NCBI GenBank assembly: GCA_900546925.1
Contig: UREV01000024.1
Coordinates: 1 to 28,679, forward strand
DNA length: 28,679 bases
Direction of reading: 5' to 3'
From: an uncultured Bacteroides sp.
Lineage (GTDB): Bacteria; Bacteroidota; Bacteroidia; Bacteroidales; UBA932
Under the pieces are notes generated by a model. The model did not search any database. It was not told the origin of the DNA and worked only from the letters and a program-made list of their open reading frames with translations. The position numbers were made by a program, and so were the translations under genes. Of the stretch, positions 7,580 through 16,475 are shown piece by piece. How positions within the stretch are numbered: the stretch's first letter is position 1; each line of letters starts with the position of its first letter.

Positions 7580-9067
7580 TTATACTGTCTCGTTGTTTGC
7601 GTCTTCATAAATCTTGTTGACTTTCCAGATGAACTTCTTGAAAAGTCCCGGTTTCTTGGCCTTAGGCTCTTCCGGTTTCTTCTCGATTTTCTCGGGTTCC
7701 GGTTTTGCAGGTTCCTGGACTACAGGAAGTTCCGGTTCCTTAACCTCTGGCTGTTGAGGTGTTTCCGGTGCGGCTTCAGGCTCTTCTTTTACAGTTTTCT
7801 CTTTCGCCGGTTCTTCGCGGATGACTTCAGGTCCTTTTGCGGGTTCCTCGACTGACATGTCGTTGTTTATGCAGCAGTTAAGGTTCTCGTCCCTGGACAT
7901 CATCACAAGTCCTACCGTAGATACAGCGTCTGTCCTGAGGATATCTTCGCAACCTGTGGCCACGAATCCGTTTCTCGGATATGCTATACGGACATTGTAT
8001 CCTGAGATCTCCTTTATGTAGTTCGTGATGTTCAGAAGTTCAGCGCCGCCACCGGTGATTACGATACCCTTTCTGAGTCGCTCAGCCAGCTGGCTTTCCT
8101 GTATTTCATAGAGCATGGCATCTATGATTTCCTTTACGCGGGCAGTGATGATTTCTGAAAGGTAGCTGACAGGAATCTGCTTGTAGGAACTCATGTCATC
8201 GGTCTCTATCTGTATGATTTTCTCACCCAAATTCTGGAGTTTATCCGGCATACATCCTCCGAAAGCGCACTTGATACTTTCGGCCAACTTGTCCGAGATG
8301 CTGCACTCGTTTTTTATGTCGGTGCTGATGGAATTGCCTCCGAACGGGATAGAAGAATAGTAGGCGAGGACTTTCTTGTCATAGATGCTGACAGAAGTGG
8401 CTCCTGCTCCCAAGTCTATCAGTGCTACACCGTTACTGGTCTCTTCCTCTGTGAGGACAGCCTTAGCGGTCGCAAGTGGAGTGAAATACATTCTGGCTAT
8501 GCCGATTCCCAAATCATTGAATACTTTGGTGATATTCCTGATCGGGAATTTCTTTCCGATGAACACCTTGAAATGTCCGGTGAACTCGTCACTGATCATT
8601 CCGATGATGTCATTTTCGATTATCTGGAAATAGTCACCTGTAGAGAAAGACTGGGCGATGGCGCCGTAAATCTTCTCATTGTCCGGATCCTTCAGGTCAT
8701 GGGAGTCCTGCGCCATGATCTTCATAGCCTCCACCTCTTCGCGGGTGATGCAGTCATCCGGTTCTATTCTTTGTACGGTAGCCGAAGCGTCTTCCTGTCT
8801 GATGTTGCATCTCGGAAGTCCCACCACGGCCTGTAAAATCTTTATGTTCAGTTCTTCTTCAGCGTTGCGGATCAGCCCTCCGAGAACCTCTGCGGTCTTT
8901 TTCGGGTTGAAGACTTCGCTGTTGCGTATCCCGTCTGAAGGCGCTGACTTGTAGTACAATATCTGTGTATTGTTACCCTCGACCTTCGCCACGGCGAGAC
9001 ATGTCTTGTATGTGCCGAGATCCACGGCAGCTATCAGCTTCTCATCCATCTTTTTATCGTTGCCCAT
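7580..9067 (-). CDS. ftsA: Cell division protein FtsA
   Basis: An actin-fold ATPase that tethers FtsZ to the membrane. Evidence: the phosphate-1 motif AAVDLGTYKTCLAVA (13-27), phosphate-2 motif ALIDLGAGATSVSIYD, and adenosine motif GIVITGGGAELLNI. The protein is 495 residues. After the actin core there is a linker of about 65 residues made mostly of E, P, K and V (about 405-470), and then a C-terminal amphipathic segment, GLFKKFIWKVNKIYED, which is the expected membrane anchor. The long charged linker is common in Bacteroidota. It lies between ftsQ (16 bases) and ftsZ (28 bases). Confidence 0.95.
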   Translation of the reverse strand: MGNDKKMDEKLIAAVDLGTYKTCLAVAKVEGNNTQILYYKSAPSDGIRNSEVFNPKKTAEVLGGLIRNAEEELNIKILQAVVGLPRCNIRQEDASATVQRIEPDDCITREEVEAMKIMAQDSHDLKDPDNEKIYGAIAQSFSTGDYFQIIENDIIGMISDEFTGHFKVFIGKKFPIRNITKVFNDLGIGIARMYFTPLATAKAVLTEEETSNGVALIDLGAGATSVSIYDKKVLAYYSSIPFGGNSISTDIKNECSISDKLAESIKCAFGGCMPDKLQNLGEKIIQIETDDMSSYKQIPVSYLSEIITARVKEIIDAMLYEIQESQLAERLRKGIVITGGGAELLNITNYIKEISGYNVRIAYPRNGFVATGCEDILRTDAVSTVGLVMMSRDENLNCCINNDMSVEEPAKGPEVIREEPAKEKTVKEEPEAAPETPQQPEVKEPELPVVQEPAKPEPEKIEKKPEEPKAKKPGLFKKFIWKVNKIYEDANNETV

Positions 9068-9083
9068 AACTCTGTATCTATAT

Positions 9084-9869
9084 TTATTTTTGTCTGCATA
9101 TTATCTGTCCGTCGATGGAGACATCCACATATTTGTAGAAGCCTTCCCCTTTTTCAGGAGCGATAAATTTATAATAATCTTCCATTTTTGCAAATTTCGA
9201 TGCAAATTCCTCCGGCCTTCCGAAACGGAACCGTTCTTTTCCGTTTCTTGGCACCAGGACGAGTCTTCCGTCATTTTCCACATGAATCTGTACGATGGCA
9301 TCTTCCCAACGTCTGTTGTGGTTAATGTAATTTATCAGTGAGAGAACACCTTCCACCCATTTCCTTTCTTTGGCGGTAACTGCCTTGCCCTTGTATCCTG
9401 GAGTGAAATTCACAGGTATGGAACCATCCACTATCGGAACACGGCAAGTGTAATTTTTCTGGAGAGGGAACAGGAAACCTTCCGAGTCTGCATACCATCC
9501 TCCTGACTGTGAAATGAACCTTACCGCCGGCTCTCTCTGGGAGATGAGAATGTGAAGCTTTCCGTCTCTCGTGGTGTAAGCCTCACTTTTCAGAATTGCA
9601 CTTTTCCCGTCGAGAATCTCCTCTATGCGCGCGAGGTCTATTTCTTCCAGACGCTTTCCGGATATGTTTCCGTAATCCTTTGCTACATAGTTCTTTATAT
9701 CTGCTCCCGTAACAAAGTCCAGTCCTCCCTGACTAGAGAATTCGACCTGCAGCCCGGTGCATGTCCTCTCTTTGCGCACGGAAGAACTCCTGACATCCAA
9801 TATCGCGAGCAATACTGCGATGGCTGTCAAGATAGATGCGGCAATGATATATTTCCAGGCTGTTTTCAT
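9084..9869 (-). CDS. ftsQ: Cell division protein FtsQ
   Basis: A bitopic membrane protein of the divisome that links the ring to septal wall synthesis. It has a short cytoplasmic start, one transmembrane helix (about residues 6-25, IIAASILTAIAVLLAILDV) and a periplasmic part with a POTRA-like region (about 40-110) followed by the FtsQ domain. Sequence conservation in this family is low, so the call rests on topology, the fragment KLHILISQREPAVRFI, the length (261) and above all on its place between murC and ftsA. The gap to murC is 8 bases. Confidence 0.88.
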   Translation of the reverse strand: MKTAWKYIIAASILTAIAVLLAILDVRSSSVRKERTCTGLQVEFSSQGGLDFVTGADIKNYVAKDYGNISGKRLEEIDLARIEEILDGKSAILKSEAYTTRDGKLHILISQREPAVRFISQSGGWYADSEGFLFPLQKNYTCRVPIVDGSIPVNFTPGYKGKAVTAKERKWVEGVLSLINYINHNRRWEDAIVQIHVENDGRLVLVPRNGKERFRFGRPEEFASKFAKMEDYYKFIAPEKGEGFYKYVDVSIDGQIICRQK

Positions 9870-9877
9870 GTCTTGAA

Positions 9878-11245
9878 TTATCCTCTGATGCGTTTTTCCA
9901 GCAATTCTGTTATCGGTGCGATAAAATCAGCTATGTTACCTGCACCGAATGTTATCAACACGTCCACAGGCTCCTTTTCGAGATATCCCATAAGTTCTTC
10001 CTTATGAAGCATAACTTTCTCTGGAGCAGTGACTTTATCGAATATTATCTCTGATGTGACTCCAGGAATCGGCTCCTCCCTTGCAGGATAGATGTCCAGC
10101 AAAATAAGCTTGTCTACTTTGCTGAGAGCCGCAGCGAAATCATCTGCGAAATCTCTGGTTCTCGTATAGAGATGAGGCTGGAATATCGCTGTGAGTTTCC
10201 TTCCCGGAAAAATATCTCTCATGGAACTTATTGCAGTAGAAAGCTCCTTCGGATGATGCGCGTAATCATCTATATATGAAATCTTTTCGGTATTTACATG
10301 AATGTCCAATCTTCGCTTTACGCCCTGGAATGTCCCGATGGCATGCTTGATGGCTTCCGGTTTCAGGCCATAGGTCAGGCAAATCGCAGCCGCAGCCACG
10401 CTATTTTCGACATTGACCCAACCCGGGGTGCCGCACTTCACGCCCTCGATCACTCCTCCCGGCCAGACGATGTCGAAAGAGAAATAGCCCAACTTGTCAG
10501 GCTGCGGATTGCGGGCATAGAAATCAGCCTTCGGGTCATTATAGTGATATCTCAGAATCTTTGCATTGGTGTCCTTCGATGTGATATCCAAGCCGAGCTT
10601 CGCGATAACGGTGCCGCTGACCTGCGATGCGAATGCCTTGAAGGCCTCATGCACATGCTCCAGGTCGCCATAAATATCCAAGTGGTCAGCATCCATCGCA
10701 GTAATGACCGCGATTTCCGGATGCAGCTGCAAGAACGACCTGTCGAATTCGTCGGCTTCCACCACGACTGTCGGCGTGTGGCTCATAAGAAGGTTCGTGT
10801 CGTAATTTTTCGAGATTCCGCCCAAAAATGCTGAGCAACCCTCGCCGCTTTCGTCCAATATGTGTGCTGTCAATGTACTTGTGGTGGTCTTGCCATGTGT
10901 TCCGGAGACAGCCAGACATCTTTCGCCGTCTGTAATCTCACCGAGAACCTTGGATCTCTTGAATACATTGTATCCATTGTCCATCACATATTTAAGCTCT
11001 TTCAGGTCGTGCGGAATGGCAGGTGTGTAGACTACCAATGTGTTTTCGATGTCCTTCGGTATGAAGTCCACGTTATCCACATAGTGTACATCTATGCCTT
11101 CTTTCTGCAGAGTATCAGTAAGTTCTGACTCTGTCTTGTCATATCCTGCGACGTTCAGTCCCTTGAACTTGAAGTATCTGGCGATGGCGCTCATGCCGAT
11201 ACCGCCGATACCTATGAAATATGCGTTTTTATATTTAGTTGCCAT
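9878..11245 (-). CDS. murC: UDP-N-acetylmuramate--L-alanine ligase
   Basis: MurC adds L-alanine to UDP-MurNAc with ATP, the first step of the stem peptide. The N-terminal Rossmann loop is GIGGIGMS (12-19), the P-loop is SGTHGKTTT (114-122), and the Mur ligase centre shows EADEFDRSFL and TAMDADHLDIYGD; the C-terminal domain has DDYAHHPKEL. Length 455 is normal. It is separated from murG and ftsQ by 8 bases each. All motifs of an active ligase are present, so Mpl or another Mur paralogue is unlikely. Confidence 0.97.
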   Translation of the reverse strand: MATKYKNAYFIGIGGIGMSAIARYFKFKGLNVAGYDKTESELTDTLQKEGIDVHYVDNVDFIPKDIENTLVVYTPAIPHDLKELKYVMDNGYNVFKRSKVLGEITDGERCLAVSGTHGKTTTSTLTAHILDESGEGCSAFLGGISKNYDTNLLMSHTPTVVVEADEFDRSFLQLHPEIAVITAMDADHLDIYGDLEHVHEAFKAFASQVSGTVIAKLGLDITSKDTNAKILRYHYNDPKADFYARNPQPDKLGYFSFDIVWPGGVIEGVKCGTPGWVNVENSVAAAAICLTYGLKPEAIKHAIGTFQGVKRRLDIHVNTEKISYIDDYAHHPKELSTAISSMRDIFPGRKLTAIFQPHLYTRTRDFADDFAAALSKVDKLILLDIYPAREEPIPGVTSEIIFDKVTAPEKVMLHKEELMGYLEKEPVDVLITFGAGNIADFIAPITELLEKRIRG

Positions 11246-11253
11246 GTCGTTTA

Positions 11254-12402
11254 TTATTTACCTATAAGTTTATATGCCTCTTCTGCGATGGTCATCGCCG
11301 CGTCTGTCTTGGCCAACTTGGCGATGTTCTCCTGCATTGACCTGACCCTTTCCGAGTCTGCGAGCAGTTCGATAGCAGCCGGCAGGAGTTTTTCCTGAGC
11401 CTCGGAGTCCTTCACGAGAATCGCGGCATCTTTCCGCACGAGCGCCATTGCGTTGTGGGTCTGATGGTCCTCGGCGACATTCGGCGAAGGCACGAAAATG
11501 GCGGCCTTATGCGCGGCGCAAAGTTCCGAAACTGTGCTGGCTCCTGAGCGCGAAATAACCACGTCCGCTGCCGCGTAAGCCAGGTCCATGCGGCCGATAA
11601 AATCGCTGTGATGTATGTTGGTCAATGCTTTTCCGCTCTCTCGTGCTTGTTTCATGAAGGCGTCGACCCCTGACTTATAATATTTTCCGCATTGCCATAG
11701 AATTTCGATGTCGTCACCGCCGAGACAGCCGTCGGTTATCCATTTCTGCATGGCTCTGTTCAGGGTTCCGCTTCCCAGGCTTCCTCCGACGATGAGAATG
11801 TGCTTCTTGTTCGGATCCAGACTATAATACTGCAGTCCGTTTTCGCGCATTTTCTCCGTGGCAGGCACGATTTCTTTCCTGATAGGGTTGCCGCTCATCA
11901 CGATTTTGTCCGCAGGGAAGAATCTGTCCATGTTCTCGTAGGCCACGCAGATGCAGCCGGCCTTCTTCCCGAGAATTTTGTTCGTGAGACCCGCGAATCC
12001 GTTCTGTTCTTGGATCAATGTCGGTACACCTTGTCTTTCAGCGGCCCAGAGCAGGGGAGCGCTGGCATATCCTCCCACACCGATGGCTATGTCCGGGCGG
12101 AAATCCTTTATTATCTTGCCTGCCTTGTGAATGCTTTGGAGTACCTTGAACGGTGCCTTCAAGTCATTGACGATATTGCGGAAATTCAGCTGGCGCTGGA
12201 GTCCCACAATCGGCAGTCCTATTATCTTGTATCCTGCTGAAGGTACCTTGTCCATTTCCATCTTGCCTTCAGCTCCGACGAACAGAATCTTGCTTTCCGG
12301 ATTCAGTTCCATCATCTTGTTGGCGATGGATATGGCCGGGAAGATATGACCTCCCGTTCCGCCTCCGCTTATAATGATTCTCAGTGCTTTATAATTATCC
12401 AT
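11254..12402 (-). CDS. murG: UDP-GlcNAc--undecaprenyl-PP-MurNAc-pentapeptide GlcNAc transferase
   Basis: MurG transfers GlcNAc onto lipid I to make lipid II at the inner face of the membrane. The N-terminal glycine-rich loop is SGGGTGGHIFPA (residues 12-23 from the chosen start), and the donor-binding half contains SRSGASTVSELCA and FVPSPNVAEDHQTHNA. I chose the ATG at 12402 because it puts the glycine loop at the usual distance from the start; an upstream start at 12465 would extend back into the end of ftsW. The product is 382 residues, close to the family norm. Spacing is 13 bases to ftsW and 8 to murC. Confidence 0.97.
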   Translation of the reverse strand: MDNYKALRIIISGGGTGGHIFPAISIANKMMELNPESKILFVGAEGKMEMDKVPSAGYKIIGLPIVGLQRQLNFRNIVNDLKAPFKVLQSIHKAGKIIKDFRPDIAIGVGGYASAPLLWAAERQGVPTLIQEQNGFAGLTNKILGKKAGCICVAYENMDRFFPADKIVMSGNPIRKEIVPATEKMRENGLQYYSLDPNKKHILIVGGSLGSGTLNRAMQKWITDGCLGGDDIEILWQCGKYYKSGVDAFMKQARESGKALTNIHHSDFIGRMDLAYAAADVVISRSGASTVSELCAAHKAAIFVPSPNVAEDHQTHNAMALVRKDAAILVKDSEAQEKLLPAAIELLADSERVRSMQENIAKLAKTDAAMTIAEEAYKLIGK

Positions 12403-12415
12403 CTTTAACAATTTT

Positions 12416-13789
12416 TTATAATTCTTCCAGTGCGTCCAGATCGTTGAGGGAGTCTTTAACCTCATCCTGGGTGACGATGATAGGCTCAGCCTTGGCCGTC
12501 TCCTGGGCGATCTTCTTCTTGGCCATCTTACTGATACACAAAATGATACCGAATACCATGCTGAAGGCCAGCAGGGAACTGTTTCCGTGGCTGATCATCG
12601 GCAGCGTCTGGCCTGTCAGAGGTCCGAGGTCCACGTTTATGAACATGTGCATAAGTGCCTGTCCGGAAACGAGCAGAACCATTCCTGCGACCAAGGTCTT
12701 GGCGTAATGATTCTCGCAGTTTCTGACGATGATGGAACCCCTGGCCAGTAGGCTGCCATAAAGCATCAGTACCAATATAGCCCCGATTATGCCATATTCT
12801 TCCACGATGAAACTGAACATATAGTCTTCGTACATCACGGATACGATATATCTCTGCGTACTTTTTCCCGGTCCTTTTCCGAAGAAACCGCCTTCGCTCA
12901 CCGCCACTTTTGCGCTGACCGGCTGACGGGTCTTGTCCAGGATTTCCTGAAATTCCAGTGTCCCTACCTTCGCATTGTGAAGCTTTTCCAGAGGATCATT
13001 GGAAGCGAGAGCTAAACGGTCTACCACCAGTCCGAGACGTTGGAATACGTGACCTCCGGACAGTTTGTAGGTTCCATAAATGGCACCTGCGCCAACCACC
13101 GCCAAAATACCGAGACTGGCTATGTATTTCATGTCCAGTCCGCCGATCAGGGCCGTAGCTATCATCACGAGTCCGATGAACATTGCGCTGGAGTTGCTTC
13201 CGAGAGCCAACATCATGACAGTCACTATGATAGGACCGACGACATAGAAAAACTTCTTTCCCATGTCAGTCTTCAGCCATTTCAGATGGTTCATCTTGCC
13301 CAACTCGTCAGCCATTTCAGTCCTGCCTGTCTTTATCGCATCCATCGCCCAAGCTATATACATGATCATCAGTACTTTGACGAACTCGAATACGTGTAGC
13401 TGGAATCCGAAGATGCTGATACATCGCCAAGCCTTGTTTATACTTACAGGCTTGAAAAACGGAATGCCCTGAAAATGCGATGCCAAAAACGCCAGCATGA
13501 AAAATGAAATCGCGAATCCGTACCTGGAAACCAATCTGAATAGTCCCACGTTGCCGAACTTGTAGAAAACTCCGATGATTCCAAGTCCTGCAACAGACAT
13601 GATGACCTGCTCCATGGCGATGGAGATTCTCGAACTCTTCTGCTGGATGGCCAGCAACGAAGTAGACGAAGAAATCGCCAAGATGGAGAACATGATGAGC
13701 ATGAAGACAATCATCCAGATGATCTTGTCTCCTTCAAGCTCCTCGGTCAAATTCCAGAACCCTGCTTTCTTTTTGGTTCTCGCGCTCAT
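12416..13789 (-). CDS. ftsW: Peptidoglycan glycosyltransferase FtsW (SEDS family)
   Basis: An integral membrane polymerase that builds glycan strands from lipid II at the septum, together with FtsI. Roughly ten hydrophobic segments are visible. SEDS landmarks: SINKAWRCISIFGFQLHVFE, GGFFGKGPGKSTQRYIVSVM, FIVEEYGIIGA and LTGQTLPMISHGNSSLLAFS. In the last block the usual GG(T/S)S is GNSS, which I regard as family variation. A hydrophilic tail of about 40 residues, rich in acidic and alanine residues, follows the last helix. Length 457 is at the long end. FtsW rather than RodA is inferred from the dcw location. Confidence 0.95.
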   Translation of the reverse strand: MSARTKKKAGFWNLTEELEGDKIIWMIVFMLIMFSILAISSSTSLLAIQQKSSRISIAMEQVIMSVAGLGIIGVFYKFGNVGLFRLVSRYGFAISFFMLAFLASHFQGIPFFKPVSINKAWRCISIFGFQLHVFEFVKVLMIMYIAWAMDAIKTGRTEMADELGKMNHLKWLKTDMGKKFFYVVGPIIVTVMMLALGSNSSAMFIGLVMIATALIGGLDMKYIASLGILAVVGAGAIYGTYKLSGGHVFQRLGLVVDRLALASNDPLEKLHNAKVGTLEFQEILDKTRQPVSAKVAVSEGGFFGKGPGKSTQRYIVSVMYEDYMFSFIVEEYGIIGAILVLMLYGSLLARGSIIVRNCENHYAKTLVAGMVLLVSGQALMHMFINVDLGPLTGQTLPMISHGNSSLLAFSMVFGIILCISKMAKKKIAQETAKAEPIIVTQDEVKDSLNDLDALEEL

Positions 13790-13802
13790 TCCGTTATGGT
13801 TT

Positions 13803-15152
13803 TTACAAGTTCTTTACAGCCGCTTTGAATTTCTCGCCCCTGTCCTCGTAACAAGTGAACAGATCGAAGCTTGCGCAGCACGGGCTGAGCAAAACCACGT
13901 CTCCGTCTGTCGCGAAAGCTGCCGCCGTTTTCACCGCCTCTTCCGCTGAGAGAGTGTCCTTAATCTTGTCTTTGCCGACAATGTCTTCGAAGGCTTCGTG
14001 AAATTTGTGATTGTCAATGCCCATGCACACGATGGCTTTCACTTTTTCTTTCACGAGGTCTTTAAGGACGTTGTAGTCATTTCCCTTGTCAGTACCGCCG
14101 ACAATCCATACGACAGGCCTTTGCTGACACTCGAGTGCATACCAGGCAGCATCTACGTTAGTTGCCTTGGAATCATTGATATATAATACCCCACCCACGC
14201 TCAGCACCGGCTCCAGCCTATGCTCGATAGGTGCGAAGGTCTCGAGGGAATTGCGGATGATCTCGTTGTCGATTCCTGTAGCTTTTGCTGCCAATGCCGC
14301 TGCCATGGAGTTATATACGTTATGTTTTCCGCCTAGCGACAGCTCTTTGAGGAATATGTCGCATTCGTCGTCTTCGTACTTCACCACGATCTTGTCATTG
14401 TCCAGATAAGCTCCCTGCTTCACTTTGGTCTCCTGTGTGAAAGGAAGCTTTTTGGCCTCGGTCTCGATTTTGTTCAAGTGGTTGATGGTGATGGCGTCAT
14501 CAGAATCGAAGATGAAACAGTCTTCAGGCCTGAGGTTTCTTGTGATTCTGAACTTGGCCTTCACATAGTTTTCCATTTCATAACCATATCTGTCGAGATG
14601 GTCAGGAGTGATGTTGGTTATAATCGCAATATCCGGGTGGAACTCATAACAGTTGTCCAGCTGGAAACTGCTGATTTCCAATACATAATAGTCGAAGTGC
14701 TCGGTCGCTACCTGATAAGCGTAACTCTTTCCGATATTGCCGCCTAGACCCACGTTCAGACCTGCCTCTTTCAGCAAATAATAGATGAGTGAAGTCGTGG
14801 TAGTCTTGCCGTTACTTCCGGTTATGCAGATTTTCTTCGCAGTGTCATATCTGCCTGCGAATTCAATTTCCGAAATAATATGTATGCCGCGCTCCATGAT
14901 TTTCTGTATCATCGGAGCGGAAGTAGGGATTCCTGGACTTTTTACTATTTCATCTGCATTCAGTATGAGTTCCTCCGTGTGATATCCTTCTTCGAACGGA
15001 ATCTCCCATTTTTTCAGCAGAGCAGCATGTTCTGCGGCGATTTTACCCCTGTCTGAGAGGAAAACGTCGAAACCTTTGACTTTCGCGAGGACCGCGGCAC
15101 CTGCACCGCTTTCTCCTCCGCCCAAAACTACAATTCGCTTTTTGTTGTCCAT
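13803..15152 (-). CDS. murD: UDP-N-acetylmuramoylalanine--D-glutamate ligase
   Basis: MurD adds D-glutamate to UDP-MurNAc-L-Ala. The N-terminal loop is VLGGGESGAGAA, the P-loop is ITGSNGKTTTTS (about 110-121), the centre has NITPDHLDRYG and the C-terminal domain has NDSKATNVDAAW and DKGNDY. The product is 449 residues from the ATG at 15152, which I prefer to the TTG at 15164 because it places the glycine loop near the N-terminus as in the family. The gap to mraY is 12 bases. Confidence 0.97.
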   Translation of the reverse strand: MDNKKRIVVLGGGESGAGAAVLAKVKGFDVFLSDRGKIAAEHAALLKKWEIPFEEGYHTEELILNADEIVKSPGIPTSAPMIQKIMERGIHIISEIEFAGRYDTAKKICITGSNGKTTTTSLIYYLLKEAGLNVGLGGNIGKSYAYQVATEHFDYYVLEISSFQLDNCYEFHPDIAIITNITPDHLDRYGYEMENYVKAKFRITRNLRPEDCFIFDSDDAITINHLNKIETEAKKLPFTQETKVKQGAYLDNDKIVVKYEDDECDIFLKELSLGGKHNVYNSMAAALAAKATGIDNEIIRNSLETFAPIEHRLEPVLSVGGVLYINDSKATNVDAAWYALECQQRPVVWIVGGTDKGNDYNVLKDLVKEKVKAIVCMGIDNHKFHEAFEDIVGKDKIKDTLSAEEAVKTAAAFATDGDVVLLSPCCASFDLFTCYEDRGEKFKAAVKNL

Positions 15153-15164
15153 GTTTGTATTCAA

Positions 15165-16475
15165 TTATCTGATTTTCAGTAATGCCAATGTTGCCACGGC
15201 TAAAATAAGTCCCGTCAGCCAGAACCTTGTAACTATCTTCGCTTCAGGTACAGGATGCGTAGGCCACTGGATTTTTGCCGGAATATCTATCCTCTGGTAA
15301 TGGTGATGCAGCGGCGCCATCCTGAATATCCTCTGACCTGTTCCTGTCTTGATTCTGGTATATTTGAAGTAGAACCGCTGAATAAGTACAGAGAGACTTT
15401 CCACGAAGAAAATACCGCACAAAATAGGCAGAAGCAGTTCCTTTCTGATAAGAATGGCACTGACTCCGATGATTCCTCCGATGGCCAGACTGCCGGTGTC
15501 ACCCATAAATACCTGAGCCGGATAGGAGTTGTACCACAGGAATCCGAGCAGCGCTCCGATAAACGCCGACATGAATACGGCGATTTCTCCGGTACCTGGT
15601 ATATACATGATGTTCAGGTAGTTGGAGTTTATGAGGTTACCGCTTAGCCATGCCAATATTCCTATTACTATGCCGACAATGGCCGATGTCCCCGCCGCCA
15701 ATCCGTCCATTCCGTCCGTGAGATTGGTTCCGTTCGAGCAGGCCGTTATGACGATGACGATCATCAGCACATATATGGCCCATTTCGTATACCATCCCCA
15801 TTTTCCCTGGAAAGGTGAAAGCCATTTGTAGTCGAACTCGTGGCTCTTTATGAATGGCAATGTCGTCTTGGTGCTCTTCACGATGTTCTCCATTTTCCAA
15901 CTGTTGTCTGCTACAATGGTCTCGCTGTTCACATCTAAATTTGAACTGCCCTGAGGCAGATAAGTGGTACCGTTGTCAGCAGTTTCCACCCTCACTTTTT
16001 CCCTGACCACGATATCGTCGTTGAAGCATACCGTCAGTCCGACAATGAATCCGAGAACTATCTGGAGAATCAGTTTCCAGCGCTCGCTCATGCCTTCCTT
16101 GTTATGCTTGAACACCTTTATATAGTCGTCAGTGAATCCGATGCCGCCGCACCATAAAGTGGTGAAAATCAATAGCTGAGTATAGATGTTCGACAAGTCG
16201 CAGAACAACAGTGTGGAGACGGAGATGGCCAGCAGAATAATCACACCACCCATCGTAGGCGTGCCTTTTTTCTGCATCTGTCCCTCCAGTCCGAGGTCAC
16301 GAATCGTCTCCCCGATTTGTTTTTTCTGGAGCCAATGTATAATCTTCCTTCCGACGAACAGCGAAAGCAACATCGCGGTCACACTCGCCAGCATCGCCCT
16401 GAAAGAAAGGTAGGTCATCAATCCCTGTCCCGGGATGTCATAATCTTCAAGCAGTTGGAAAAGATGATATATCAT
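15165..16475 (-). CDS. mraY: Phospho-N-acetylmuramoyl-pentapeptide-transferase
   Basis: MraY transfers phospho-MurNAc-pentapeptide to undecaprenyl phosphate, giving lipid I. It is a membrane protein with about ten helices. Catalytic and metal-binding parts: GFTDDYIKV (D116, D117), NLTDGMDGLAAG (251-262) and the C-terminal HHHYQ in APLHHHYQRIDIP. At 436 residues it is longer than the enterobacterial enzyme (about 360), mostly because of a hydrophilic insertion at about 152-228 between two helices; long MraY proteins are usual in Bacteroidota. Its ATGA-type overlap with murE (4 bases) indicates coupled translation. Confidence 0.97.
   Translation of the reverse strand: MIYHLFQLLEDYDIPGQGLMTYLSFRAMLASVTAMLLSLFVGRKIIHWLQKKQIGETIRDLGLEGQMQKKGTPTMGGVIILLAISVSTLLFCDLSNIYTQLLIFTTLWCGGIGFTDDYIKVFKHNKEGMSERWKLILQIVLGFIVGLTVCFNDDIVVREKVRVETADNGTTYLPQGSSNLDVNSETIVADNSWKMENIVKSTKTTLPFIKSHEFDYKWLSPFQGKWGWYTKWAIYVLMIVIVITACSNGTNLTDGMDGLAAGTSAIVGIVIGILAWLSGNLINSNYLNIMYIPGTGEIAVFMSAFIGALLGFLWYNSYPAQVFMGDTGSLAIGGIIGVSAILIRKELLLPILCGIFFVESLSVLIQRFYFKYTRIKTGTGQRIFRMAPLHHHYQRIDIPAKIQWPTHPVPEAKIVTRFWLTGLILAVATLALLKIR

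Noticed and set aside
7148..7855. Plus-strand 235-codon open frame across the ends of ftsZ and ftsA
   Set aside because: Its phenylalanine- and leucine-rich composition mirrors the E/K/P-rich FtsA linker on the opposite strand; both real genes are conserved.
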